From Clostridiales bacterium (GTDB lineage Bacteria > Bacillota > Clostridia > Christensenellales > Borkfalkiaceae): a stretch of 64,000 bases of DNA. Both the position numbers and the translations under genes were made by a program. Location of the stretch: positions 1 to 64,000 of the forward strand of contig JAFLVO010000003.1 in NCBI GenBank assembly GCA_022508245.1, in the 5' to 3' direction. Below the pieces are notes generated by a model. That model was not told the origin of the DNA, searched no databases, and saw only the letters and a program-made list of their open reading frames with translations. Every line of letters begins with the position of its first letter. Positions within the stretch are counted from its first letter, which is position 1. Below, piece by piece: positions 1 through 9,701 of the stretch.

Positions 1-524
1 TTGTAAAATCACGCAAAACAAACCGTTTCAGGCGCGAAGCGTTTTTACGGAGCAAAATAGCGAGGATAGGCGCACGAAACGGCGCGAAAGCGTGTTTGGC
101 ACACGCCGAGCGGCGGTTTGGGTGTATAGACCGATAGATTGCCCGTAAAAATGTGTCTGTTGGGGTTGGATACCCGTAAGCGCAGAATAGTTTTCAATTT
201 TCGTGAGCATAAAAAAAGAAACGACGCAAACCGGAGTCTGCGCCGCCTCTATATGATAAGGGGGAAAAAGTGTAGATTATGTACGGGGTCTCGGTACCAA
301 ACCGATGACATTAACAATTATAGACAAAACTGAAAAAAAGTAAAACAAATGAAATAAAAAATTTTTAATATTTTTTTCTTTTTTTATGATAACAAAAAAT
401 GTGAATTTTACACAAAATATCAAATAAAAGGTTTTTCGGCGCGAATTAGAACCGCGCTTTTTGTTTATGCGCCCGATTTACGAAAAAAAGTACCCCAGAA
501 TAGGGGCTTATTTTTGTGAAACCA

Positions 525-1028
525 TTATATAACTCTGCATAAAAGGCAGGCGACAACCGTTGATAACAGCGTGGAAACAAGCACGATTACAATGGGTACG
601 GCAAGTTTTTTGACTTTCAGCCCAGCAAAATACACAGCCGAAATGTAGAATACAGTCTCGGACGAGCCGTACAAAACGCAAGCGCAGCGCGAAATATAGC
701 TGTCTGCGCCATGTTCTTGAATTACATCGGTTAGATATGCGAGCGACCCGCTTCCCGAAAAGGGCTTTATAAGCACTAATTTCGTAAGCTCGGGCGGTAT
801 GCCGAGCGCCGAGAATACAGGGGATAAAAGATTGGTAACTCCGCCTGCAAGCCCCGAAATTTCAAACAACTCGCACATCATAAACATTGCGGCAAGGCAG
901 GGAATGAGCGACATTGTAAACTTTAAAGCTTCCTTGACCCCTTCGGAAAATTCGTCGTATATACGCACTTTTTTTGCGGCGGCAAAGACAAACACGAGTA
1001 TAAAAATGGCGGGGATTATATATTTCAT
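525..1028 (-). CDS. spmB: Spore maturation protein B (nucleoside-recognition/Gate domain membrane protein)
   Basis: 167 aa hydrophobic protein with SpmB-like 'LIKPFSGSGSLAYLTDVI' and 'RCACVLYGSSETVFYISAVYF'; overlaps the adjacent spmA-like ORF by 4 bp. Confidence 0.9.
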   Translation of the reverse strand: MKYIIPAIFILVFVFAAAKKVRIYDEFSEGVKEALKFTMSLIPCLAAMFMMCELFEISGLAGGVTNLLSPVFSALGIPPELTKLVLIKPFSGSGSLAYLTDVIQEHGADSYISRCACVLYGSSETVFYISAVYFAGLKVKKLAVPIVIVLVSTLLSTVVACLLCRVI

Positions 1029-1597
1029 TTTTTATTCCCCCGTTTTTTGCGGTTTAATTTCGTATATAAAATATACAGCGTTACCGCCGTCGCCGTTGAA
1101 ACAAATGTGCATATGAGCGAAGGTAAAAATATATCGGATGGGGATATACTTCCCGCCGCCGCGCGCAGGGTTATTACCGTAGTGGGAACAAGCTGAACAG
1201 AGGTTGCGTTAATTACAAACAGCAGTTTTTGGGCAAACGTATTGCCCTCTTTTTCAAGTTCCGTGATAGCTTTCACGGCGTAAGGGGTCGCCGCGCCGCC
1301 TATTCCTATAAGATTACACGAAAGGTTCATTGCGATATGCTCGGCTGCCTTCAGGCTACCAGTTTTAAATACCTTTTTTGTAAGCGGAAGCGCCGCTTTT
1401 GCCGCCCTTTCGCTCAATTTGCTTTTTTCGGCAAGGCGTGAAAGCCCCATCCACACGGCGTAGATACAAAAAAGTGTTACCGCTGTCTTTAAAGAATTTT
1501 CCGCACCCGATAAAAGCCCCGTAAGCAGCTTGTCCGGCGCGGTAAAGGCAATTATTACGGCAGAAAATATTACAATAATCGTAAAAACGGCGTTCAT
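1025..1597 (-). CDS. spmA: Spore maturation protein A
   Basis: 190 aa membrane protein with 'NLIGIGGAATPYAVKAITELEKE' and 'FVINATSVQLVPTTVITLRAAAGS', typical of SpmA; upstream of spmB. Confidence 0.9.
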   Translation of the reverse strand: MNAVFTIIVIFSAVIIAFTAPDKLLTGLLSGAENSLKTAVTLFCIYAVWMGLSRLAEKSKLSERAAKAALPLTKKVFKTGSLKAAEHIAMNLSCNLIGIGGAATPYAVKAITELEKEGNTFAQKLLFVINATSVQLVPTTVITLRAAAGSISPSDIFLPSLICTFVSTATAVTLYILYTKLNRKKRGNKK

Positions 1598-1698
1598 AGA
1601 GTAATTTATGAGCGCATTTTATCGGATATGTCAATTTAAATGTTTACTTTTGGCGCGGTTAGTGTTATAATCTTTTTAATTTCGTCAAAGGAGCGAAT

Positions 1699-3690
1699 AT
1701 GAAAGAGAAATTTTATCTGACAACTGCCATAACCTATACCTCCGGCAAGCCGCATATCGGCAACACCTACGAGGCAATCTTTTCGGACGCAATTGCACGC
1801 TTTAAGCGTATTCAGGGTTTCGACGTGTTCTTTATGACGGGCACGGACGAGCACGGCTTGAAGGTCGAGCAAAAGGCAGCTGAAAGGGGCATAACCTGCA
1901 AACAGTTCGTGGACGAGGTTGCGGGCGAGATAAGGCGTATTTGGGATTTAATGAACGTCAGCTACGATAAATTTATCCGCACCACCGACGATTATCACGA
2001 AAAGACCGTTGCCAGGATTTTCAAAAAATTCTACGAGCAGGGCGATATCTACAAGGGCGGCTACGAGGGACTCTATTGCACTCCGTGCGAAAGCTTTTGG
2101 TCTGAGAGCCAGCTTGTGGACGGCAAATGCCCCGACTGCGGCAGAGAGGTAAAATTTGCGCGCGAGGAGGCATATTTCTTCAGGATGGGCAAGTATGCGG
2201 ACAGGCTTGTCAAGCATATCGTAACCCACCCCGAATTTATTCTTCCCGTCTCCAGAAAGCGCGAGATGATGAATAATTTCCTGCTTGCAGACGAATTTTT
2301 AGGAAAGTCCGACGAAGAAATTCTTGCCGCAATCGAAAAAGGCGAATTAAAGACCAAATTGCAGGATTTGTGCGTTTCGCGCTCAACCTTCAAGTGGGGC
2401 GTTCCCGTCGATTTCGATAATAAACACGTCGTTTACGTCTGGCTCGACGCGCTCGCAAACTATTTGAGCGGCGTGGGCTACGACCCCGACAAAAGTAATG
2501 AAAATTTCAAAAAGCATTGGCCCGCTGACGCCCATATTATAGGAAAGGATATTATAAGGTTTCACACAATTTATTGGCCCATTTTCCTGTTCGCGCTCGG
2601 TGAAAAGCTGCCAAAATGCATATTCGGGCACCCGTGGCTGTTGCAGGGCGGGGATAAGATGTCCAAGTCAAAGGGCAACGTTCTGTACGCCGACGAGCTC
2701 TCTTCATTTTTCGGCGTGGACGCGGTAAGGTACTTCGTAATGCACGAAATGCCATACGCCGACGACGGTATAATTACCCTTGAGCTCATAAAAGAGAGAG
2801 TGAATTCAGACCTTGCAAACGTCTTGGGCAACCTTTTAAAGCGCACCGTTGCCATGACGAACAAGTATTTCGGCGGAAATGTATGTAAAAACTCTTCATG
2901 CACGGAATTTGACAACGATTTAAAGGAGGTTGCCGCCTCCGCTTATAAGGGCGTTATAGCCAAAATGGACGCCTACAAGGTTTCGGACGCGCTTGACAGC
3001 CTTTGGACGCTGTTCAGAAGAGCAAATAAATATATAGACGAAACCTGCCCGTGGATACTTGCAAAGGACGAGGCTAAGAAGGGCGTTTTGGAGAACGTTT
3101 TATACAACCTCTTGTCCGCGCTCGATATCGGTGCAAATCTCTTAAAGGCGTTTATGCCCCAAACGGCGGATAAAATTCTTGCGGAAATTGGCGGAAAAGA
3201 GAGGAGCTTTGAAAGCCTCGGAAACCTTCGGTACGCTCAAAGCTATACCGTAACGAGCGAGCCTCAAACGCTGTTTGAGAGAATTGACGATAAGGCGTTC
3301 GAGGAATATCTGAACAGCAATAAAGAGGAGCAAGAAGCGGAAGAAGTTATAGAGGAAGAATACAAAGCCCCCATAACGATAGACGATTTTGCAAAGGTTG
3401 AGATGCGCGTGGGCAAGGTAATTGCCTGCGAAGCGGTAAAAAAGAGCAAGCTGTTGCACGAAACGGTAAAAGTGGGGAATAGAACGCTTTCCGTTCTTTC
3501 GGGTATTGCAAAGCACTACACCCCCGAGGAGATGGTGGGTAAAAAGGTAATAGTTGTCACCAATCTTCCTCCCCGCGAGATGAAAGGATTTTTAAGCGAA
3601 GGCATGATAGTGTGCGCCGAAGCTCCCGACGGAACGCTTTCAATAGTTTCGCCCGAAAAGGACTTGCCCGACGGGAGCCTTCTGTCGTGA
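1699..3690 (+). CDS. metG: Methionyl-tRNA synthetase with C-terminal tRNA-binding (EMAP/Arc1p-like) domain
   Basis: TSGKPHIGNTYEAIFSD (HIGN), KMSKSKGN (KMSKS) and C-terminal 'DFAKVEMRVGKVIACEAV...KLLHETVKVG'. Confidence 0.97.
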   Translation: MKEKFYLTTAITYTSGKPHIGNTYEAIFSDAIARFKRIQGFDVFFMTGTDEHGLKVEQKAAERGITCKQFVDEVAGEIRRIWDLMNVSYDKFIRTTDDYHEKTVARIFKKFYEQGDIYKGGYEGLYCTPCESFWSESQLVDGKCPDCGREVKFAREEAYFFRMGKYADRLVKHIVTHPEFILPVSRKREMMNNFLLADEFLGKSDEEILAAIEKGELKTKLQDLCVSRSTFKWGVPVDFDNKHVVYVWLDALANYLSGVGYDPDKSNENFKKHWPADAHIIGKDIIRFHTIYWPIFLFALGEKLPKCIFGHPWLLQGGDKMSKSKGNVLYADELSSFFGVDAVRYFVMHEMPYADDGIITLELIKERVNSDLANVLGNLLKRTVAMTNKYFGGNVCKNSSCTEFDNDLKEVAASAYKGVIAKMDAYKVSDALDSLWTLFRRANKYIDETCPWILAKDEAKKGVLENVLYNLLSALDIGANLLKAFMPQTADKILAEIGGKERSFESLGNLRYAQSYTVTSEPQTLFERIDDKAFEEYLNSNKEEQEAEEVIEEEYKAPITIDDFAKVEMRVGKVIACEAVKKSKLLHETVKVGNRTLSVLSGIAKHYTPEEMVGKKVIVVTNLPPREMKGFLSEGMIVCAEAPDGTLSIVSPEKDLPDGSLLS

Positions 3691-4463
3691 GATATATCGA
3701 TGTTCACTGCCACCTTGACGGCGGACATTTCGGCGATTTGGACGCGTTATTTGAAAGGCTTGCGCAAGCCCAAGTGGAAAAGGTAATTTGTGCCGGATTT
3801 GATTTAAGTTCGAGCGAGTTCGCAAAGGAAGTTGCCGAAAAATACAAAACCTGCTACTTTACGGCGGGTTTTCATCCTACCGAGCTTAAAAAGTTCAATA
3901 AGGGCGACTTTGAGAAGATAGCAGAGCTTGCAAAACACGATAAGTGTGTTGCAATAGGCGAAATCGGGCTGGATTATCACTATGAGGACACCGACAAAGT
4001 GGCTCAGAAAGAGGCGTTTTTGACACAGCTTGAGATGGCTTGCAGTTTAAACCTTCCCGTAGTAATTCACTCGCGTGACTGCGCCGAGGACATGCTTAAT
4101 ATCTTAAAGGAAAATACGGCGCTGCTTAAAAACGGGTTCCTATTGCACTGTTATTCGCACTCGACGGAGATTGCCTCGGAGATTGAAAAGCTGGGCGGGC
4201 ACTTCTCGTTCGGCGGCACAAGCACCTATTCGGGCAGCAAAAAGGCGAAAAGGACCATTTCCGCACTCGGCACGGACAGGCTCCTGACCGAGACGGACAG
4301 CCCCTACCTTCCGCCCAAGTCCAAGTACGGTACATTCCCCAACACCCCCGAAAGCATCCCCGAAATTCTTTTGAATATGGCGCAAATTCGCGGCGTTTCG
4401 GCGGAAGAAATGAGCGAAAAAGTATGGGCAAATGCGCATATGTTCTTTAAAAAATTAAATTAA
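3687..4463 (+). CDS. tatD: TatD family metal-dependent DNase; probable GTG start at 3687 overlapping the metG stop
   Basis: 'YIDVHCHLDGG', 'AIGEIGLDYHYE', 'VIHSRDC', 'LLTETDSPYLPP' are TatD motifs. The listed ORF start at 3612 lies inside metG. Confidence 0.92.
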   Translation: MRYIDVHCHLDGGHFGDLDALFERLAQAQVEKVICAGFDLSSSEFAKEVAEKYKTCYFTAGFHPTELKKFNKGDFEKIAELAKHDKCVAIGEIGLDYHYEDTDKVAQKEAFLTQLEMACSLNLPVVIHSRDCAEDMLNILKENTALLKNGFLLHCYSHSTEIASEIEKLGGHFSFGGTSTYSGSKKAKRTISALGTDRLLTETDSPYLPPKSKYGTFPNTPESIPEILLNMAQIRGVSAEEMSEKVWANAHMFFKKLN

Positions 4464-4485
4464 TCGAAATGCTTAAATAAAGTCA

Positions 4486-4510
4486 AAGCTCCCGCTAAAT
4501 GCGGGAGCTT
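4486..4510. terminator. Hairpin terminator-like element after tatD
   Basis: AAGCTCCCGC-TAAAT-GCGGGAGCTT, perfect 10-bp stem. Confidence 0.65.
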
Positions 4511-4602
4511 ATTCATCATTGGTACGCAAACGCCCTAAATGCGTTTACAAAGTTAGTTTGAATTGCTATAATTAAATTATTCTTTTAAAGGCGGGCTAAA
4601 TA

Positions 4603-5430
4603 ATGGAAAAGAGCGTAAAGGAAATTCTTGCCGAAAACAATTTCGGGTTTAAAAAGAAGTTCGGGCAGAATTTCATAACTGATAAAAACCTTTTGGAAAG
4701 CATAGTAAGCCTTGCCGAGGTCGGCGCCGATGACACCGTAATTGAAATAGGCTGCGGTGCGGGTACCTTAACCCGTGCGCTTGCTGGCGTTGCAAAGAAA
4801 GTTATTGCCTTCGAAATCGATACCGCACTGCAGCCCGTGCTTGCCCAAACGCTTGCGGGTTGCGATAACGTAGAGGTGGTGTTCCGCGACTTTTTAAAGG
4901 TTGATTTAAAGGAAATCGAGAAAAATCTTAACAGCTATAAGGTGGTAGCAAATCTACCATATTATATAACGACTCCGCTTATAATGAAGCTTGTAGAGCA
5001 GTCTGAAAAGTGCGTGGGGCTAACCGTAATGGTTCAGGAAGAGGTCGCTGAAAGGCTGTGCGCAAAGCAAAACACCCCCGAATATGGCGCAATTACCGCA
5101 TCTGTTGCCCTTCGGGCAGAGGCTAAGATAGTTAAGAAAGTTTCTCGTACGGCATTCACGCCGAGACCCAATGTTGACAGCGCAGTCGTCAACCTTAAAA
5201 TAGAGGATAAGAGGCTCCCTGTCAAAGATACGGAAATTTATAAAAAGGTCGTGCGCGCGGCTTTTCTTTCTAGAAGAAAGACGCTAGTAAATAACCTTAT
5301 GGTTGCCTTTGAACTAAAAAGGGCTGAGGCGGAGGAGGTTTTAAATACAATTGGTATAGATATAAAGGCGCGCGGAGAAACCCTTTCGCCAAATGACTTT
5401 GCGTTACTTTCAGACGCGCTTACAAAATAA
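4603..5430 (+). CDS. rsmA: 16S rRNA dimethyladenosine transferase RsmA/KsgA
   Basis: 'FGQNFITDKNLLESIV', 'VIEIGCGAGTLTRAL', 'VVANLPYYITTPLIMKL', 'FTPRPNVDSAVVNL'. Confidence 0.96.
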   Translation: MEKSVKEILAENNFGFKKKFGQNFITDKNLLESIVSLAEVGADDTVIEIGCGAGTLTRALAGVAKKVIAFEIDTALQPVLAQTLAGCDNVEVVFRDFLKVDLKEIEKNLNSYKVVANLPYYITTPLIMKLVEQSEKCVGLTVMVQEEVAERLCAKQNTPEYGAITASVALRAEAKIVKKVSRTAFTPRPNVDSAVVNLKIEDKRLPVKDTEIYKKVVRAAFLSRRKTLVNNLMVAFELKRAEAEEVLNTIGIDIKARGETLSPNDFALLSDALTK

Positions 5431-5437
5431 AAATTTC

Positions 5438-5459
5438 ACGCCGTCCGCAAGGGCGGCGT
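5438..5459. terminator. Terminator-like hairpin
   Basis: ACGCCGTCC-GCAA-GGGCGGCGT immediately after the rsmA stop. Confidence 0.55.
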
Positions 5460-5546
5460 AATCATTGTATGCACTATTTCAAAAAAATGTTCTATAAGCA
5501 AAATTTTGGGAATATAGTATTTTAGACTTTAATTTTGGAGGAAATT

Positions 5547-6314
5547 ATGGAACAGGAATTAGATTACGCCGAAATGCTGGAAATTCCCGTCAGCACGGTA
5601 AACGTGGTAAAAAAGAAGAGTTTATTTAAGCGCAAAGCTGCGGAAAAGCCCGCTGTACAAGCGCCCGAGGCAGCTGAGGACGAGCTGAAGGAGAAAGTGG
5701 TTGAAAGCGTCAACGAACGGGTTGGAGCGTATGTATATTCCGAGGATTTGTCCGAAAGCGCTAAAGTGGAGAGCAAAAAGCACAATTTAAACTTCGGGAA
5801 GGACAAGGCAAGTCGCGTTTTAATCGGAGAGCTTATCGCAGTGTGCGTAATTGCCGTTGCTATCTTCTTAACGAATATTTTTATGCCCACGAGCGCGATA
5901 AACACCTTTATAGGTTCGTTTTCCAAGAAAACGGCGGACGTTGAGCCCAACTACAGCGATTTAGAGCTTACTGCGGTGGTCAGCGAGCTCTCCGACGTGG
6001 ACGTTCAGATTGCCGACGGCGGTTACCTGTATTTCAAGGCGGAGAGCTGCGTATATCCCGTCTGCGACGGAAAAATCTCGTCCATAACTGCCGACGAGGG
6101 CAATTATACAGTTCAGATTGCACACACCTCCCGCTTTTCAAGCGTAGTTACGGGTTTGAGCAGCGTATATTGCACAAAGGGTGACGCGGTGCGCTCCAAT
6201 CTTCCGTTTGCATTTTCGGACGGTAAAAGGGAGGTGCAAATCTCCCTCTATGACGGCGACACTCTTTTGAAGTGCTACTCTCTGTCCGGCGAAGTGCCCG
6301 TCTGGAACTCGTGA
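5547..6314 (+). CDS. SpoIVFA-like protein: single TM segment plus degenerate LytM/M23-like domain
   Basis: ATG at 5547 has GGAGG upstream. One TM helix, then '...VCDGKISSITADEGNYTVQIAHTSRFSSVVTGLSSVYCTKGDAV' (M23-like fold without an obvious HxH). Directly precedes an M50 protease. Confidence 0.65.
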   Translation: MEQELDYAEMLEIPVSTVNVVKKKSLFKRKAAEKPAVQAPEAAEDELKEKVVESVNERVGAYVYSEDLSESAKVESKKHNLNFGKDKASRVLIGELIAVCVIAVAIFLTNIFMPTSAINTFIGSFSKKTADVEPNYSDLELTAVVSELSDVDVQIADGGYLYFKAESCVYPVCDGKISSITADEGNYTVQIAHTSRFSSVVTGLSSVYCTKGDAVRSNLPFAFSDGKREVQISLYDGDTLLKCYSLSGEVPVWNS

Positions 6315-7105
6315 AAATAAAACTGCACCCGCTGTTTTTACTTGCGGGAATAGTTAGCGCATTTGTAGGCGGATTGCCTGTATTTGTAATCTGCGCCCTG
6401 ACCGCACTCCTGCACGAGTGCGGTCATATATTTTGCGCAAGGCAAATGGGGTTCGAGTGCAGTGAGATAAGCCTCATGCCGTACGGGGCTTCGGCATTGT
6501 GCGATATCGAGGGGATATCTGTTTCCGACGAACTCCGTCTTGCGTTTGCAGGACCGCTGGTAAATCTTTTAATTTGCGTAGGTACGGTGGGGCTGTGGTG
6601 GTTTTTCCCCGACAGCTACGCCTTTACCGACACCGTGTTTTACGCCAATGCAGGCATGCTGTTTATAAACCTTTTGCCCGCCTATCCGCTCGACGGGGGC
6701 AGGGCGGCTTCGTGCCTTTTAAGAAGATTTTTAAAACCGGGCGTAGCCGATTTAATTTTAAAAATTCTGTGCGCAATAATTTGCGGCGGGCTGGTCGCGC
6801 TGTATTTCACGGCATTGAAAAACCCCTCCGTGCTCATTATAGCTGCGTTCTTGCTGTGCTCTGTCTTTGAGAAAAGACCGCCCGCGCAAAAGATAAATTT
6901 TGCCGCCCGCAAGAAAAAGAGGGGAAGAGAGATACGCTATATTATTTTGGATGAGAGCGCAACTTTTAAGGATGCGCTCCGCTTTTTGGACGAGAGAAAA
7001 TACCTTGTAATTCAAATTTACAGCGACGTCTTTTTGGATGAAATTACCGAAGACGAGCTATATAAAAAGCTGTTGGAACACAGCATTTACGACCGAATTT
7101 TATAA
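6311..7105 (+). CDS. spoIVFB: M50 family site-2 protease, SpoIVFB-like (probable GTG start at 6311)
   Basis: 'ALLHECGHIFCARQMGF' (HExxH variant) and 'LLPAYPLDGGRAA' (NPxDG-like); follows the spoIVFA-like ORF. Confidence 0.82.
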   Translation: MKIKLHPLFLLAGIVSAFVGGLPVFVICALTALLHECGHIFCARQMGFECSEISLMPYGASALCDIEGISVSDELRLAFAGPLVNLLICVGTVGLWWFFPDSYAFTDTVFYANAGMLFINLLPAYPLDGGRAASCLLRRFLKPGVADLILKILCAIICGGLVALYFTALKNPSVLIIAAFLLCSVFEKRPPAQKINFAARKKKRGREIRYIILDESATFKDALRFLDERKYLVIQIYSDVFLDEITEDELYKKLLEHSIYDRIL

Positions 7106-7131
7106 ATTGACCCCCATATATGCCTTAATTA

Positions 7132-7854
7132 TTAAAATTTTGCAAGGAAAGGTGCGGAAAACAGTGCGGGCGGCAATTCTTTGTTTAAGACCGCGCGAAC
7201 GCACTCTCCGCCTAATTCAATCGCGTCCTTTACTGCCCCTTCAAGGTCCTCAAAGGGATAGGCGCATTTGTACTCTGAATTCTTTCTTTTATACAGATAT
7301 CGGGTGTAGGTAAAGTGGCGTTTAAGGCAGCGCTCTATCCCGGTTACGGTTACGCCGTCTTCGACGTTTTTTATGCTGTCGTACAGGGGGAACGTGCAGG
7401 CAAGCAGCTTTTCCCTCGGAATAATCCCTCGCCGGATATTGAACAGCCTGCTCATATACAGTCCCAAATCGTTTTCAAAGTTTACGTGGGATAGTGGGGA
7501 GTGGTGGGAATTTACGTATGAGTACACTGCGGGATGCAGGGTACTGTCCAATGCATAGTGCGCGGCAAAGCCTGCCGCGTAGGACAAGTTTCCTCGGGAC
7601 AGCCCCTCAATTAAATCGTAGGCGCCTCTGCGGTGCAAATCCCGCCCCAGATTACTCTTGGAGAAATTCAGATTATAGGCAAAAAATACGTCGCCCCCCT
7701 GCGCTCCCAAAAGGTACAGGGTATGCGACGAAATTTTTTCTTTATAATCTGCCGCAAGATTTTCATAGATTCTCTCTGCGGCAACGCTGTGCGAAAAATA
7801 GTCGGGCATACTTAACCTCAAAAAGTACTTTTTACGGTCAAAGCAGTTGCCCAA
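7132..7854 (-). CDS. Zinc-dependent phospholipase C family protein
   Basis: 'MPDYFSHSVAAERI', 'YLLGAQGGDVFFAY', 'AAGFAAHYALDSTLHPAV' His/Asp pattern. Internal start at MPDYFSH (about 7809) is possible. Confidence 0.7.
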   Translation of the reverse strand: MGNCFDRKKYFLRLSMPDYFSHSVAAERIYENLAADYKEKISSHTLYLLGAQGGDVFFAYNLNFSKSNLGRDLHRRGAYDLIEGLSRGNLSYAAGFAAHYALDSTLHPAVYSYVNSHHSPLSHVNFENDLGLYMSRLFNIRRGIIPREKLLACTFPLYDSIKNVEDGVTVTGIERCLKRHFTYTRYLYKRKNSEYKCAYPFEDLEGAVKDAIELGGECVRAVLNKELPPALFSAPFLAKF

Positions 7855-7859
7855 CCGTA

Positions 7860-8681
7860 TTATAAGTTTAACCGTTTTCCGTAAAATAAATACTGCTGAA
7901 AATATCCCGAATTTTCGCCGAATCTCTCGGTAAAGTACTGCGTAATTTTTGAGCGGTCTTTAAGTTCTCCGTTAAAGTCCTCTCTGTACACTTTTTCAAG
8001 CCACACGTCAACGGGGAAGCTCTCGCGTTTGGAAAAGCCGAACAGCGCTATACAGTCGGCAACCTTTTCGCCTATGCCGATGTAGGTTAAAAGCTGTTTT
8101 TTAAGCGTTTTAAAGTCAAGGTTCTCAAGATGTGAAATTCCCTCTTTAACAATTCGCCCCGAAGTTTCGGCAAGAAATCTGTCTCTATAGCCGCAGCCAG
8201 CCTTCTTAAAAAACTCAACGCCCGCCTCCGAAAGGGCTTTGGAAGTGGGGAAGGCGGTGTATTGTCCGTACTTAAATTCGCGCTTTTCGCCGAGTCCCTC
8301 GCAAATGCGCGAAATTATGCCCTTAATGCGGGGGATATTGTTGTTCTGCGATATTATAAAGGAGTAAATCATCTCCTCCCGGTTCTGATTTAAAAGCCTG
8401 AGTCCCTTGCACTTTTCCGCCGAGTTTGAAAGCAGTGGCACGCCCTGCACCTTGGCGCTCTCAACTACTTTGGAATAGTCGCGGCCGAGGTCGAAAAAGT
8501 TATAGAAATAATCGCTGTCCTCGCTTTCAACGACCGTCTTATTGCCGCTCGTGTATACGTAGCACGCCTTGTCGGCAGAATATACGAGGTAACCATCTTT
8601 AAAGGGGGTAAAGCGGAAAATCTGCCCGCACTCGAGCACGTGTTCGGGGTTGAAATATGTACTGTCGTAATCAAAAATCAT
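7860..8681 (-). CDS. ogg: 8-oxoguanine DNA glycosylase (OGG1 family)
   Basis: 'LECGQIFRFTPFKDGYLVY', HhH-GPD 'LLTYIGIGEKVADCIALFGFSKRESFPVDVWLEKVY'. Confidence 0.88.
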   Translation of the reverse strand: MIFDYDSTYFNPEHVLECGQIFRFTPFKDGYLVYSADKACYVYTSGNKTVVESEDSDYFYNFFDLGRDYSKVVESAKVQGVPLLSNSAEKCKGLRLLNQNREEMIYSFIISQNNNIPRIKGIISRICEGLGEKREFKYGQYTAFPTSKALSEAGVEFFKKAGCGYRDRFLAETSGRIVKEGISHLENLDFKTLKKQLLTYIGIGEKVADCIALFGFSKRESFPVDVWLEKVYREDFNGELKDRSKITQYFTERFGENSGYFQQYLFYGKRLNL

Positions 8682-8855
8682 AATCTTACCTCATTATTTA
8701 TTGTTCTTGACTTATAAACTTCACAATACCGCGTCAAGCTACGCGCCGCCTTGCTCGTGTACGCAATAGTACACTCACTTCGGTCGGTGTTTGTTTTCCT
8801 TGTCTTGTTCGTTTCTAAGCCAAGGGGGAACCCAAGGTAAAAAGTATTTTCAAAT

Positions 8856-8885
8856 AAAAAATACAGCCTTTATCGGCTGTATTTT
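8856..8885. terminator. Terminator-like hairpin downstream of the DUF4097 gene
   Basis: AAAATACAGCC-TTTATC-GGCTGTATTTT. Confidence 0.55.
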
Positions 8886-8906
8886 ATCATTTTTTAAGAG
8901 TATTTG

Positions 8907-9701
8907 TCAATGATTGCCAAGAGTAAAGAAAACGTTGAGGCTTCCTGCGTAGACGTAGGTGTCAATACGCTTTTCTGTTGAACCTCTTTGGTTGCTTATA
9001 TTCGAGCTTCCCGCCGAGACATACGCACTTATGTTGTAGTCTGATTTATTACCTTTTAACGTCATAGTCAAAGAACCGGCAGATACCTTAGCGGTTATGT
9101 CTGAGCAGGCGACATACTTTGCGTTGAGTGACCCCGCATTGACTTCGCCCCTGAAAGAAGTAGCACAGATTAAACTGTCTATTTGCATAGAACCTGCATT
9201 AACTTCTGCTTTGAATGTATCGCATTGAACGCCGCTTGCGTTGAGAGAACCTGCGTGTACCGTCAGACGGATTTTTGAATACTGCCCGTCAAGCAGGCGC
9301 AGAGAGCCGGCTTTTACTATCAACTCAAGCTCAAATTCAATATCTTTTGGAAGATTTATTACCGTTTCGGGAATATTAGCCCACCAGATTGAAAATTCGT
9401 ACCACTTGGGGCTGGGGGTTATTACCTGCACGTGGCCGTCTTTTTCGACTATATCGACATTATAATTTTGGGCTTCGGGATACAGGATTTGCACCTTTTC
9501 GCCGTCGTAGTAATTGATTTTCATCGAGCCGACGGAATTTTCAACGATAATTTTATTGTTTTCCTGCTCGGCGTTGAATTCCTTGGTGTCGAAATGCGCC
9601 TTAAACGTCCAGCCGTTCAGCCCGAGAGCGACAAGAAGAATTGCTACGCCCAACACTATTATGCAACTGCCTGCAATTATTGCTTTAACCATGGATTTCA
9701 T
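8907..9701 (-). CDS. DUF4097-like repeat-containing protein, N-terminal TM anchor
   Basis: N-terminal TM then repeated xAGS(L/M/S) turns (VKAGSLRL, VHAGSLNA, VNAGSMQI, VNAGSLNA, VSAGSLTM, VSAGSSNI, VYAGSLNV). Adjacent to DUF1700 and PadR genes. Confidence 0.75.
   Translation of the reverse strand: MKSMVKAIIAGSCIIVLGVAILLVALGLNGWTFKAHFDTKEFNAEQENNKIIVENSVGSMKINYYDGEKVQILYPEAQNYNVDIVEKDGHVQVITPSPKWYEFSIWWANIPETVINLPKDIEFELELIVKAGSLRLLDGQYSKIRLTVHAGSLNASGVQCDTFKAEVNAGSMQIDSLICATSFRGEVNAGSLNAKYVACSDITAKVSAGSLTMTLKGNKSDYNISAYVSAGSSNISNQRGSTEKRIDTYVYAGSLNVFFTLGNH

Noticed and set aside
28-333. ORFs 28-210 (-) and 139-333 (+)
   Set aside because: Overlapping antisense short ORFs without RBS or recognisable domains; probably spurious.
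799-1116. Plus-strand ORF antisense to spmB
   Set aside because: Fully overlaps a well-supported spore maturation gene; shadow ORF.
1365-3516. Many 60-125 aa minus-strand ORFs within spmA and metG
   Set aside because: Shadow ORFs caused by codon bias in confident genes; no domains.
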